Shown: positions 56,632-64,000 of the stretch, one piece after another
How positions within the stretch are numbered: position 1 is the stretch's first letter
Layout: the number at the start of each line of letters is the position of its first letter
From: GCA-003244245 sp963823755
GTDB lineage: Bacteria; Actinomycetota; Actinomycetes; Mycobacteriales; Pseudonocardiaceae
Assembly (NCBI GenBank): GCA_963823755.1
Contig: CAWGMP010000005.1
Coordinates: 310,001-374,000, forward strand
Direction of reading: 5' to 3'
Length of the DNA: 64,000 bases
Made by a program: the position numbers and the translations under genes
Notes under the pieces: generated by a model
Databases searched by the model: none
Seen by the model: only the letters and a program-made list of their open reading frames with translations
What the model was told of the DNA's origin: nothing

Positions 56632-57216
56632 CTTCTTCTTGGTATCGACGCTGATCACAGGGTCGCCGGCGGCGAGGAACTCCCCTGCGAGCGTGTTGAT
56701 GTATCGAAACTGGTCATCCCGGTCCGGGTGTTGACTTCCCTCCAGCTTCTTGCGGGTGCCTTGCAAACTGTAACGAAGAGAACGGAGAATTTTCGCGACG
56801 ACAGAGTGGCTGACGGAGTGTCCCATCTCGGTGAGCTCACCGGCGAGATGGCGCGTTGATTTCGTGGTCCATCGCAACGGGGATTCGGGATCGCCCCGCG
56901 TTTCCGGTTCGATCAAGCTCTCCAATGCGTCCAACATTTCCGGATCGGCAACTTCGACTTTCTTGCGACCACCCCCCGGAGCCCGGACTCGATCAGAGGA
57001 CCGCTCCGCGGGATCATCGGCGAGTTCGGTCATGCCACGCTGAATCACGCTCCGCGACACACCGGTAGCTCGATGCACGGCACTGATTCCACCATAGCCC
57101 CACGATTTCGCCTCGGTCGCCAGCGCCAGACGGCGATCGCGCTCGTTCAATCGGGGCAACAGATCTGCCAAACGCGCCTGCATCGCCCCGAAAGCCGCAT
57201 CATCCTCGATGGTCAC
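56632..57216 (-). pseudogene. ISAzo13 transposase, N-terminal part
   Basis: A helix-turn-helix region (SWGYGGISAVHRATGVSRSV), RAPGGGRKKVE, PLRWTTKSTRHLAGELTEMG and AGDPVISVDTKKK with the first catalytic Asp. It ends at a codon boundary before intron 1. GTG 57216 (VTIEDDAAFG) chosen as start. Confidence 0.88.
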
Positions 57217-57301
57217 AATGTCAATTTTTTCAAAGATCGTCAGTGTCGATCGAAACGACACGCGACACAACACGAGATTCACCCGATCGAATTAGTTATT
57301 T

Positions 57302-58295
57302 AATTACGTCGCCTTACCGTGCGAACATGCTCCTGTCTACCCTGAGCAAGATCATCTAGCTCAGACTTGATTTCGGCACCAGACTTCCCACCATCGCCCT
57401 CACCATGTGTCGGTGTGACACGGTCGTCGTTGGCGGCGTGCTGCATGATGTTGGCAGTGCCTATGCCTGCCATCGTTGCACCGGTAGCGGCAACGCCCGC
57501 TGAAACCACAGCAAGGGGGACACCGCCAGCGGCCAATGTGCCACCCGAAGCAAGGGAGATCCCGGTACCTCCGGTCATGCCCGCTCCACCTAGAGCCATG
57601 AGCCCAGCTCCGGCCGCCACAGTTAGCAAGTCTTCCGGATGGTGGCCTACAGCGTTGCCAACAGAGACAAGAGTATCGATCCCGTCCTTCCCGCCTTCCC
57701 ACAACGCCTCGCCGACGTCACCAAGAAATCCCCCGACCTTCTGCAGGAAGTTGGGTTCCTTGGGAGCCTTATCACGGGCACGACCGACGGTCTTTTCGGC
57801 GCGATCACCAGCTTCGTTAAGTTGCTGGCGAGCGCGATTCAGTTTGCCTTGCGCAGCATCGCGTTTTTCCTCGCCTAGGTCATGGAACTGCGGCGGGACG
57901 CTGCCTGAGACCAGGGCCTGCTGCACCGCAGAATCATGTGCGCTTCTGGCTTGCTGGGTTGCTTCTTGACCTTCCTTCCACAGGGTGGCAGCTTCGGCGG
58001 CTTGCCCTTGCGCCCATTCCAGGGTGCCCGCGTAGCTGGTAAGTGCTGCTGCGGCGTCGTGGAAGGCGTCACCGGAGGTTATCCACCGCTTCGGCTCTCC
58101 GTCGAAAGCCTCCCGGAACTTATCAGCGGCGTTACCTTTCCAGCCATCTTCGATGTCGATCCGCTTCAACCCCTCACCAGCAGCGACTAGAGCATCACCA
58201 AAGACCGTAAACCGGCTAGCGGTAGTACGGACGGCATCCGGATGACCGGGGATGAGTTTCTCAGGGTCACTGGTTTCAGCCAAGCTCGCAGCCAT
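57302..58295 (-). pseudogene. N-terminal part of a type VII-secreted polymorphic toxin
   Basis: 331 residues. The N-terminal 100 (PGHPDAVRTTASRFTVFGDA, GWKGNAADKFREAFD with a WxG motif, ALTSYAGTLEWAQGQA) are an ESX/WXG100-like helical delivery domain. A helical linker and a Gly/Ala-rich hydrophobic region follow (TVAAGAGLMALGGAGMTGG). The frame ends at RRRN where the ISAzo13 element enters; the toxin tip is at 48961 to 49181. ATG 58295 lies 3 bp after the partner gene stop. Confidence 0.8.
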
Positions 58296-58297
58296 GC

Positions 58298-58630
58298 CTA
58301 CCTGCCCTCCGGCTGCTGGGCGACTGATTGCAGGTGCGCTAGGGTGTCTTGCTCCATCTGCAGATACAACTTGGCCGAGTCCGCTAGTCGCCCGGCGACC
58401 TCCTTACCATCATCGAGCAAGTTCTTCACGCCCCGCTGCCAGCGGTCGCAGAAGTCTTTCGTGATGTCGGCTCACCCCTCATCGCCGAACGCCGACTGTT
58501 CACAGTCCAAGTCCTTGACCTGCTGCGCCTCCATCGCCTGCATCGCATCCAAGATGCCGCTCGCCGCCTTCAACAGGGCATCAAGATCAACACTGAAGCC
58601 CTCGCCGGACAACTCCACACCGCTACCCAC
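58298..58630 (-). pseudogene. WXG100-like partner gene with in-frame TGA
   Basis: A 111-codon frame from GTG 58630 (GVELSGEGFSVDLDALLKAA, MEAQQVKDLDCEQSAFGDEG, stop, ADITKDFCDRWQRGVKNLLD). Both sides of the TGA at 58472 to 58474 are in the same frame, so it is a point nonsense mutation at codon 53. Size and place fit the helical partner encoded ahead of type VII toxin genes. The family name is not certain. Confidence 0.6.
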
Positions 58631-58991
58631 TGCTCACCACCGTTGCCACATAGGTGATGCTCTTCTGCCTGCACAACTCGGCCATACCGCCGCGAGGCGA
58701 AGCCTGCGTGACTGGCCACCCTAGGAACCGTTCCAGGCGCGCTTCATGGCGCTGGTTCCGCACTCCAAGCACGTGCCTCGACACGCGGAGTGTAGACGAC
58801 GTGAGTCGGCCACAGGTTCCAAGCGCCACGTGCGGTCAGTAAATCGCACGGCAATCGGGCGCGCCTCTCTCGTCCAGCCGATCAATGACCTACCCCGTGA
58901 CGACGACGCTTCCCCACCCCACTACTCAGCTTTTCAAGCACCTCGAGAAGGCGTTCTAGCAGGTCACAGCGGTTCGAATAAGCACGCGCAG
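58631..58991. other. 361-bp gap next to the tRNA, no gene seen
   Basis: Lies between the toxin operon and the tRNA 3' end. Expected to hold the island border; no integrase, direct repeat other than the tRNA half, or convincing frame is present. Confidence 0.4.
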
Positions 58992-59036
58992 GTGCCCCCG
59001 GTGGGAGTCGAACCCACACTGGGATCCTTTTAAGGG
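58992..59036 (-). repeat. att-like tRNA 3' half (right island border)
   Basis: The 45-bp partner of 44426 to 44470, here as part of the complete tRNA gene; one mismatch between the two. Together they bound a 14.6-kb island. Confidence 0.8.
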
Positions 59037-59066
59037 ACCTGCCTCTGCCGGTTGGGCTACGGGGGC
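58993..59066 (-). tRNA. tRNA, class I, anticodon UAA (nominal Leu)
   Basis: 74 nt. Acceptor GCCCCCG/CGGGGGC with A73, T arm GTGGG-TTCGACT-CCCAC, anticodon stem GGTCC/GGATC with loop CTTAAAA, so bases 34 to 36 are TAA. The variable loop has only 5 nt. UAA would read the rare codon UUA, yet bacterial leucine tRNAs normally have a long variable arm, so the amino-acid identity is uncertain. It ends 36 bp from the NADH dehydrogenase gene. Confidence 0.85.
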
Positions 59067-59101
59067 GCGTGCCTAGGGTATCGGCGCCACCCCGGGTCGG
59101 A

Positions 59102-60424
59102 TCACGAAGCCGCGTTCGCGCGGGCGAACTCAGCTTTCGGGTCGTTGATCTGGCCCAGCGCCACCACCTCACGGCGGAACAGCAGAGCAGTCGTCCAGTC
59201 GGCGACGATGCGAACCTTGCGGTTGAACGTCGGCATCCGGCTCAGATGGTAGGTGCGGTGCATGAACCAGGCCACGACGCCCCTGAGCCGGATCCCGTAG
59301 ATCTCGGCGACGCCACGGTAGAGGCCCAAGCTGGCCACTGACCCTGCGTAGCTGTGCCGGTAGTGCCGCAGGGCATGGCCGCGAAGGTAGGCGATCACGT
59401 TGTCGGCGAGCACCTTGGCCTGCCGGACGGCGTGCTGGGCCGATGGGCTGCAGGTGGCGTTCGGGTCGTCGGAGGTCAGGTCGGGCACGGCCGCGCAGTC
59501 CCCGGCGGAGAACGCCCCCGGGCAGCCCACCACCTGCAGGGTCGCCGTGCAGCGCAGCCGTTTGCGGTCGTCCAGTGGCAGGTCGGTCTGCTGCAGTACC
59601 GGGTTGGCCTTCACTCCGGCGGTCCAGATGATGGTGTCGGCGTCGAGCTCGGTGCCGTCGTCAAGGACGACGTGCCCGTTCTCCATCGTGACGACCCGGG
59701 TGTTCAGGAAGATCTCGATGCCGCGCCGGGTCAACCGCTTCACCGTGTAGCGGCCCATTTTCGGGCTGACCTCGGGCATGATCCGGCCGGTGGCCTCGAC
59801 GAGAACCCAACGCACGTCCGAGGGCTCGATGGTCTGGTAGTAGCGGCAGGCGTAGCGCGCCATGTCCTCCAGCTCACCGAGCACCTCGATGCCCGCATAT
59901 CCCCCGCCGATCACCACGAAGCTCAGCAGCTTGCGGCGCAGCTGCGCATCGGCCGTGGCGTCCGCGGCTTCCAGCCGGGACAGCACGTGGTTGCGCAGGT
60001 AAATCGCCTCACCGATGGTCTTGAACGCGATACCGTGCTCGGCGAGCCCGGGGATGGGCAGCGTGCGCGCGATGGAGCCGGGCGCCATCACCACGACGTC
60101 ATAGCCGAGCTGTTCGACGTGCCCGGCGCAGTTCTCGATGGTGGCGAACCGGTGCGCATGGTCGACAGCGGTGACCCGGCCACACACCACCCGGCAACGC
60201 CGCAACACCCGGCGTAGCGGGACGACCACGTGACGCGGTTCGATCGAACCAGCCGCGGCCTCGGGCAGGAACGGCTGGTAGGTCATCTGCGGCTGCGGAT
60301 CCACCACGGTCACCAACGCGTTGCCCACACCCAGCTGGGACTGCAGCCGCAGCGCGGTGTACATCCCCACGTAGCCACCGCCGACGATGAGGATGTGTGG
60401 CGGACCCCCCGGTGACAAACCCAT
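59102..60424 (-). CDS. ndh: Type II NADH dehydrogenase (NAD(P)/FAD-dependent oxidoreductase)
   Basis: A 440-aa flavoprotein transferring electrons from NADH to menaquinone at the membrane. Two Rossmann motifs: GGGYVGMYTA near the N-terminus for FAD and VVIGGGYAGIEVLGELEDMA near residue 165 for NADH. TIIWTAGVKANPVL, then AFSAGDCAAVPDL are typical. The C-terminus has amphipathic segments for membrane contact. ATG 60424 chosen. The reading frame is artificially open upstream into the glycosylase because of a frameshift there. Confidence 0.9.
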   Translation of the reverse strand: MGLSPGGPPHILIVGGGYVGMYTALRLQSQLGVGNALVTVVDPQPQMTYQPFLPEAAAGSIEPRHVVVPLRRVLRRCRVVCGRVTAVDHAHRFATIENCAGHVEQLGYDVVVMAPGSIARTLPIPGLAEHGIAFKTIGEAIYLRNHVLSRLEAADATADAQLRRKLLSFVVIGGGYAGIEVLGELEDMARYACRYYQTIEPSDVRWVLVEATGRIMPEVSPKMGRYTVKRLTRRGIEIFLNTRVVTMENGHVVLDDGTELDADTIIWTAGVKANPVLQQTDLPLDDRKRLRCTATLQVVGCPGAFSAGDCAAVPDLTSDDPNATCSPSAQHAVRQAKVLADNVIAYLRGHALRHYRHSYAGSVASLGLYRGVAEIYGIRLRGVVAWFMHRTYHLSRMPTFNRKVRIVADWTTALLFRREVVALGQINDPKAEFARANAAS

Positions 60425-60477
60425 ATCACCAGTATCCTCACCACAGGCCGGGCATGGGAGTGATCCCGGTCGCTGGG

Positions 60478-61189
60478 TCAGTTCGGTAGGGCGGGGCCGA
60501 TTCCGGCCAGTTCGGCCGCGCGGCTCAGGACGTCGACCAGCATCACCGGGGTGAGCCGCCCGGTGAAGGTGTTCTGCTGGCTGACGTGGTAGCAACCGAG
60601 CAAATGCAGCCCGTCCAGGGCTACCACGACGCCGTGGCCGAAGCGGGGCCGAGGGGTCGGCACCGGCCAGCCCGCGACGGTCAGCGCAGGCAACAGTGCC
60701 TGCCAGCCGAAAGCACCCAGCACGACCACCGCACGCAGCGTCGGGCGCAGCAGCCGGAGCTGCACGGATCAGCCAGGGCCGGCAGGCGTCGCGTTCGGCG
60801 GGGGTGGGCTTGTTGGCCGGCGGTGCGCACCGGACCGGAGCCGTGATCCGGGTGCGGTGCAGCGCCAGCCCATCACCACGGTGGGTGGCGATCGGCTGGT
60901 TAGCCAGACCGACTTCATACAACGCGGCATAGAGCACATCGCCGGAGCGGTCCCCGGTGAACATCCGGCCGGTCCGATTTCCCCCGTGCGCGGCTGGCGC
61001 GAGCCCGACGATGGCCAGCGCGGCGCCGGGTGGACCGAATCCCGGAACCGGGCGTCCCCAGTAGGTCTGGTCACGGTAGGCGGCGCGCTTGTCGGTTGCG
61101 ACCTTCTCGCGCCAGGCGACCAGGCGCGGGCAGGCGCGACACTGGGTTATCTCGTCGTCCAGCGTGCCCAGATCGGCCGCGCTGCACAT
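60478..61189 (-). pseudogene. Uracil-DNA glycosylase (UdgB-like), one-base frameshift
   Basis: N-terminal part CRACPRLVAWREKVA, motif GLAPAAHGGNRTGRMFTGD and RCAPPANKPTPAERDACRPW fit family 5 UDG. After WLIR a base is missing at about 60765, and the remainder (LRLLRPTLRAVVVLGAFGWQ, CYHVSQQNTFTGRLTP with the second active-site motif) lies in the next frame, ending at 60478. The ATG shares one base with the ppx stop. Functional only if the indel is a consensus error. Confidence 0.85.
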
Positions 61190-62127
61190 CAGGCAAGGCC
61201 CAGCGCGATACCGTCGAGGATGTCGTGCTCGCTGACCACGAGCTCATCGATGCCGGCACGGGCATGCAGTTCATCGGCGAGCACCCGCACGATGAGCGCG
61301 CCGCCGGCGATGACGTCCACCCGGCCGGGATGGATGACGGCGTTACCGGCCCGCTGCTGATGAGTCGAGGCCAGCAGCGACTCGGCCGTGCCCCGTACCT
61401 GCTCCAACGACAGTCGGGACAGGTGAATGCGGTCGGGATCATAGGCGGGCAGCTGCTGGGCCACCGCGGACAGCGTCGTGACGGTGCCCGCCACCCCGAC
61501 CCAGGTGCGGGCCTTGTCCACCGGGACCTCGGCGAAAGCCACCTGCAGGCTCTGCGTCGCGAACTGCTCGGCGGCGCTGACCTCGTCGGGTGTGGGGGGG
61601 TCAGCCCGCAGGTGCCGCTCGGTGATCCGGACACACCCGATATTCACCGACCGCGCCGCCGTGACGTCTGCTCGCACCCCATCCCAATCCCCCAACACCA
61701 CCTCGGTGGATCCACCACCCACATCGACGACCACGAACGGCCCGTCAGCGGGATCCAGACCGCCGACAGCGCCGGTGAACGACAATCGAGCCTCCTCATC
61801 TCCGCTGATCACCTCGGCCTCGGTACCGAGGGTCCGCCGGACCATCGCGAAGAAGTCTTCCCGGTTGGCGGCGTCCCGGGTAGCTGAGGTGGCCACCATC
61901 CGGACCCGTTGCACACCGGCGCGCCGCGCGGTGACGGCGTAGTCGGCCAGCGCGACGCGGGTCCGTTCCAGGGCGCTTGGAGCCAATCGACCGGTGGCAT
62001 CGACGTCCTGACCGAGCCGGACGATGCGCATCTCCCGGTGTACATCGGACAGCGTGCCCGCCGCCAAGTCTGCGACGAGCAACCGGATCGAATTGGTCCC
62101 GCAGTCGATCGCGGCCACCTTAGCCAT
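61189..62127 (-). CDS. ppx: Exopolyphosphatase (Ppx/GppA family)
   Basis: A 312-aa phosphatase acting on polyphosphate or pppGpp. Phosphate-binding motif AAIDCGTNSIRLLVAD at the N-terminus, and FVVVDVGGGSTEVVLGDWDG for the second. Short form without the C-terminal HD domain, as in mycobacterial Ppx. ATG 62127 follows GGAGGTGG. Overlaps the DUF501 gene by 8 bp. Confidence 0.92.
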   Translation of the reverse strand: MAKVAAIDCGTNSIRLLVADLAAGTLSDVHREMRIVRLGQDVDATGRLAPSALERTRVALADYAVTARRAGVQRVRMVATSATRDAANREDFFAMVRRTLGTEAEVISGDEEARLSFTGAVGGLDPADGPFVVVDVGGGSTEVVLGDWDGVRADVTAARSVNIGCVRITERHLRADPPTPDEVSAAEQFATQSLQVAFAEVPVDKARTWVGVAGTVTTLSAVAQQLPAYDPDRIHLSRLSLEQVRGTAESLLASTHQQRAGNAVIHPGRVDVIAGGALIVRVLADELHARAGIDELVVSEHDILDGIALGLA

Positions 62128-62650
62128 GTCCACCTCCGCGGTCTGTGCACGGACCGGTGGCCCACCAGTCGCCGATCCGGGTGAGCACCTCGTCGCCGAA
62201 CGGGTTCACGCCGGGCCCCCGGGCCAGTGCGTGCGCGACATGGACATGGAGGCATTTCACCCGGTCCGGCATCCCGCCGGCACTGACCTGGGTGCCCAGC
62301 GGTTCCACCGCATCGCGCTCGGCCAGGTAGGACTCGTGGGCGGCCTGGTAGGCCTGCGCGAGCTCGGGATCCGTAGCGAGCCGATCGGTCATCTCCCGCA
62401 TCGCGCCACTGGCCTCGATCCGCCCCACCAGCCCGGCCAAGCGGCTGCAGGTCAGGTAATAGAGGGTCGGGAAGGGAGTGCCGTCCTCGAGCCGGGGGCA
62501 AGTCTGCACCACGCTGGGCAGCCCGCAGGCGCAGCGATGCCCGACCGATCGCAGCGCCCGTGGTGGGCGACCCAGCTGTGCTGCCACCGCCTCCCAGTCT
62601 GCCCTGCCCACCCCCTCACCCACTGTTGATCGACTTCCAGAGCCGGCCAT
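62120..62650 (-). CDS. DUF501 domain protein
   Basis: A 176-aa protein. DUF501 blocks: HRCACGLPSVVQTCPRLEDG, TPFPTLYYLTCSRLAGLVGR and GGMPDRVKCLHVHVAHALAR with GVNPFGDEV. Two or three conserved cysteines. It sits between the FtsB-like gene and ppx, an arrangement conserved across actinobacteria. Function unknown. Overlaps the upstream gene by 35 bp. Confidence 0.9.
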   Translation of the reverse strand: MAGSGSRSTVGEGVGRADWEAVAAQLGRPPRALRSVGHRCACGLPSVVQTCPRLEDGTPFPTLYYLTCSRLAGLVGRIEASGAMREMTDRLATDPELAQAYQAAHESYLAERDAVEPLGTQVSAGGMPDRVKCLHVHVAHALARGPGVNPFGDEVLTRIGDWWATGPCTDRGGGHG

Positions 62651-63083
62651 ACCACGGCTGCGTCGGCGCCTGGACCCTGCCAGCGGCGGTCACCGTCCCC
62701 CCAGCGGGAAGCTGCACCAGGTACGGCGCCTCCCCCGGGCGCACGTAGCGCAACCGCTCCCGGGCCTGGGTCTCGATGTGCTGCGGGTCGGCCAGCAGAC
62801 TGCGTCGGCGCTGCAGTTCCGCGACCTTGTCAGCCAGGACGTGTTGCTGCTCGTACACCGCGGCCAGCTCCGCGCGCTGGCCCACATAGTTGCGCAGTGG
62901 CACCGCCACGCTCAGCGCCAGTACGCAGACCACCGCGGCGAGCAGCGCGGCTCGCCGCGGAGAGGTGATGCCCAACGCGTCACTGATCCGCACCCCGAGC
63001 GGCCGGGACACCACGCTGCCATCGGGCCTGCCGCTGCGCGAACCGGGCTTGCCGCTGCGCCTGGTCGGCCCGGCGCCGCCCAT
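62616..63083 (-). CDS. FtsB/DivIC-like septum formation initiator
   Basis: A 155-aa single-pass membrane protein: basic cytosolic N-terminus, one helix (RAALLAAVVCVLALSVAVPL), then an extracytoplasmic coiled coil (QRAELAAVYEQQHVLADKVA) and the family ERLRYVRPGE motif. It is expected at the division site with FtsL/FtsQ. Directly downstream of eno. Confidence 0.9.
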   Translation of the reverse strand: MGGAGPTRRSGKPGSRSGRPDGSVVSRPLGVRISDALGITSPRRAALLAAVVCVLALSVAVPLRNYVGQRAELAAVYEQQHVLADKVAELQRRRSLLADPQHIETQARERLRYVRPGEAPYLVQLPAGGTVTAAGRVQAPTQPWYGRLWKSINSG

Positions 63084-63088
63084 CAGGC

Positions 63089-64000
63089 CTAGCCTTCCGG
63101 GATGAACCGGGCGAAGGCCAGGTCTCCGGCGTAGCGAGCCGCGTCGCCGAGTGCCTCCTCGATGCGCAGCAGCTGGTTGTATTTCGCCACCCGCTCGGAC
63201 CGGGCCGGTGCGCCGGTCTTGATCTGCCCACAGCCGATCGCCACCGCGAGGTCGGCGATCGTGGTGTCCTCGGTCTCGCCGGAGCGGTGGCTGATCATGC
63301 AGCGGTATCCGTTGGACTGGGCGAGCGACACGGCGTCCAGAGTCTCCGACAGAGTGCCGATCTGGTTGACCTTCACCAACAGCGCGTTGGCGGCCCGGCG
63401 GGCGATGCCCTCCTCCAGCCGCTCCGGATTGGTCACGAAGAGATCATCGCCGACGATCTGCACCCGATCGCCGAGCTCCGCAGTGAGCCGCGCCCAGCCA
63501 TCCCAGTCATCCTCGGCCAGAGGATCCTCGATGGACACCAGTGGATAGGCACCGAGCAGTTCGGTGTAGTAGGCGATCATCTGCTCGGCGTTGCGGGCGG
63601 TGCGCTCGAAGGTATATATGCCGTCGGCGAAGAACTCCGTGGCGGCGACGTCCATCGCGAGCACGATGTCCCGGCCGAGGGAGTAACCGGCCTTGTCCAC
63701 CGCAGTGGCGATCAGATCCAGCGCGTCGGCATTGGCGGGGAGGTCGGGAGCGAAACCACCCTCGTCTCCCAGACCAGTGGGCAGACCATTGGTCTTGAGC
63801 ACCGACTTCAGCGCGTGGTAGACCTCGGCACCCCAGCGCAGCGCCTCGCGAAACGAGTCCGCACCGACCGGGGCGATCATGAATTCCTGGACGTCGACTC
63901 CGGTGTCGGCATGCGCGCCGCCGTTGAGGATGTTGAGCATCGGAACCGGCAGCACATGCGCATTCACCCCACCGACGTAGCGGAACAGCTCCAGGCCGCT
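63089..64000 (-). CDS. eno: Enolase, C-terminal part (cut by window end)
   Basis: 304 codons are visible; the N-terminus lies beyond 64000. Enolase interconverts 2-phosphoglycerate and phosphoenolpyruvate. Seen: LPVPMLNILNGGAHADTGVD, the metal ligands in VLAMDVAATEFF, SIEDPLAEDDW and QIVGDDLFVTNP, the catalytic lysine in LLVKVNQIGTLSET, and the MISHRSGETEDTTIADL signature. Confidence 0.97.
   Translation of the reverse strand, partial: SGLELFRYVGGVNAHVLPVPMLNILNGGAHADTGVDVQEFMIAPVGADSFREALRWGAEVYHALKSVLKTNGLPTGLGDEGGFAPDLPANADALDLIATAVDKAGYSLGRDIVLAMDVAATEFFADGIYTFERTARNAEQMIAYYTELLGAYPLVSIEDPLAEDDWDGWARLTAELGDRVQIVGDDLFVTNPERLEEGIARRAANALLVKVNQIGTLSETLDAVSLAQSNGYRCMISHRSGETEDTTIADLAVAIGCGQIKTGAPARSERVAKYNQLLRIEEALGDAARYAGDLAFARFIPEG

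Larger units (their letters stand above)
49187..57301 (-). mobile_element. ISAzo13-family element carrying nested group II introns and IS66
   Basis: Outer element between AATTA direct repeats at 49182 to 49186 and 57302 to 57306. Without the intron insertion it is 1311 bp. Ends are weakly inverted (TAACCTATTC versus TAACTAATTC on the other strand). It interrupts the type VII toxin gene. Confidence 0.8.

Noticed and set aside
58623..58829. Short minus-strand frame (MAELCRQKS...) before the type VII partner gene
   Set aside because: No recognisable pattern; it ends in the upstream region of the partner gene and has no RBS. Treated as non-coding.
44426..59066. An integrase or excisionase gene for the tRNA-bounded island
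   Set aside because: No tyrosine or serine recombinase motif was found in any frame between the two repeats; only IS and intron proteins are present.
59102..61189. A glycosylase-NADH dehydrogenase fusion protein
   Set aside because: The middle about 120 residues are the glycosylase C-terminus in a wrong frame, and both genes have their own start and stop.

Overview
The window is high-GC DNA from an actinobacterium, most likely a member of the Pseudonocardiaceae. The evidence is a mycothiol-conjugate amidase gene, a short-chain Z-prenyl diphosphate synthase of mycobacterial type, many GTG starts, and core gene order that I recall from Mycobacterium tuberculosis (left block like Rv1075c to Rv1109c, right end like eno to ppx). 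This assignment rests on gene content only; no database search was possible.

Left core block (1 to about 28 kb). It carries a lipid-droplet-associated protein, xseA-xseB, glpX-fumC, a PIN-PhoH ATPase, a DUF885 protein, a Z-prenyl synthase, an O-methyltransferase, a DUF255 thioredoxin-fold protein, mca, a DUF4307 protein, greA, cbs-metB, an SGNH hydrolase, a Bax1-like membrane protein and a PRC-barrel operon. Inserted at 2.3 to 9 kb is an accessory patch: a broken methyltransferase of the type found with ribosomal peptides, the remains of a lasso-peptide cluster (B2 intact, B1 and cyclase start only as stubs), a UDP-galactopyranose mutase, and a duplicated, partly broken array of Xre-type regulators.

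Middle accessory block (28 to 44 kb). It holds a decayed metallophosphoesterase, a divergent MacB-like ABC pair, an FtsK/TraB stub, and a phenylalanine/tyrosine catabolic locus (hpd-hmgA-fahA, an AsnC regulator, phhA). In that locus hpd and the regulator each carry a one-base frameshift. Next come a large Xre-type regulator with a small divergent protein and an F420-type oxidoreductase gene split by two head-to-tail IS110 elements.

tRNA-bounded island (44.4 to 59.0 kb). A 45-bp copy of the 3' half of a tRNA lies at 44426, and the complete tRNA lies at 58993, the usual signature of integration into a tRNA 3' end. Inside are an AfsR-like SARP/NB-ARC/TPR regulator and a type VII-secreted polymorphic toxin operon. 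The toxin gene is cut by an ISAzo13-type element, whose transposase is cut by a group II intron, whose reverse transcriptase is cut by a second group II intron and by an IS66-family element. Removing each layer at the boundaries given here restores an in-frame gene at every level (404-aa toxin, 407-aa transposase, 592-aa reverse transcriptase).

Right core block (59.1 to 64 kb). All genes are on the minus strand: enolase (cut by the window edge), an FtsB/DivIC-like protein, a DUF501 protein, an exopolyphosphatase, a uracil-DNA glycosylase (frameshifted) and a type II NADH dehydrogenase, ending at the tRNA. About ten reading frames in the window carry single-base lesions. They lie mostly in accessory DNA, but consensus errors cannot be excluded.
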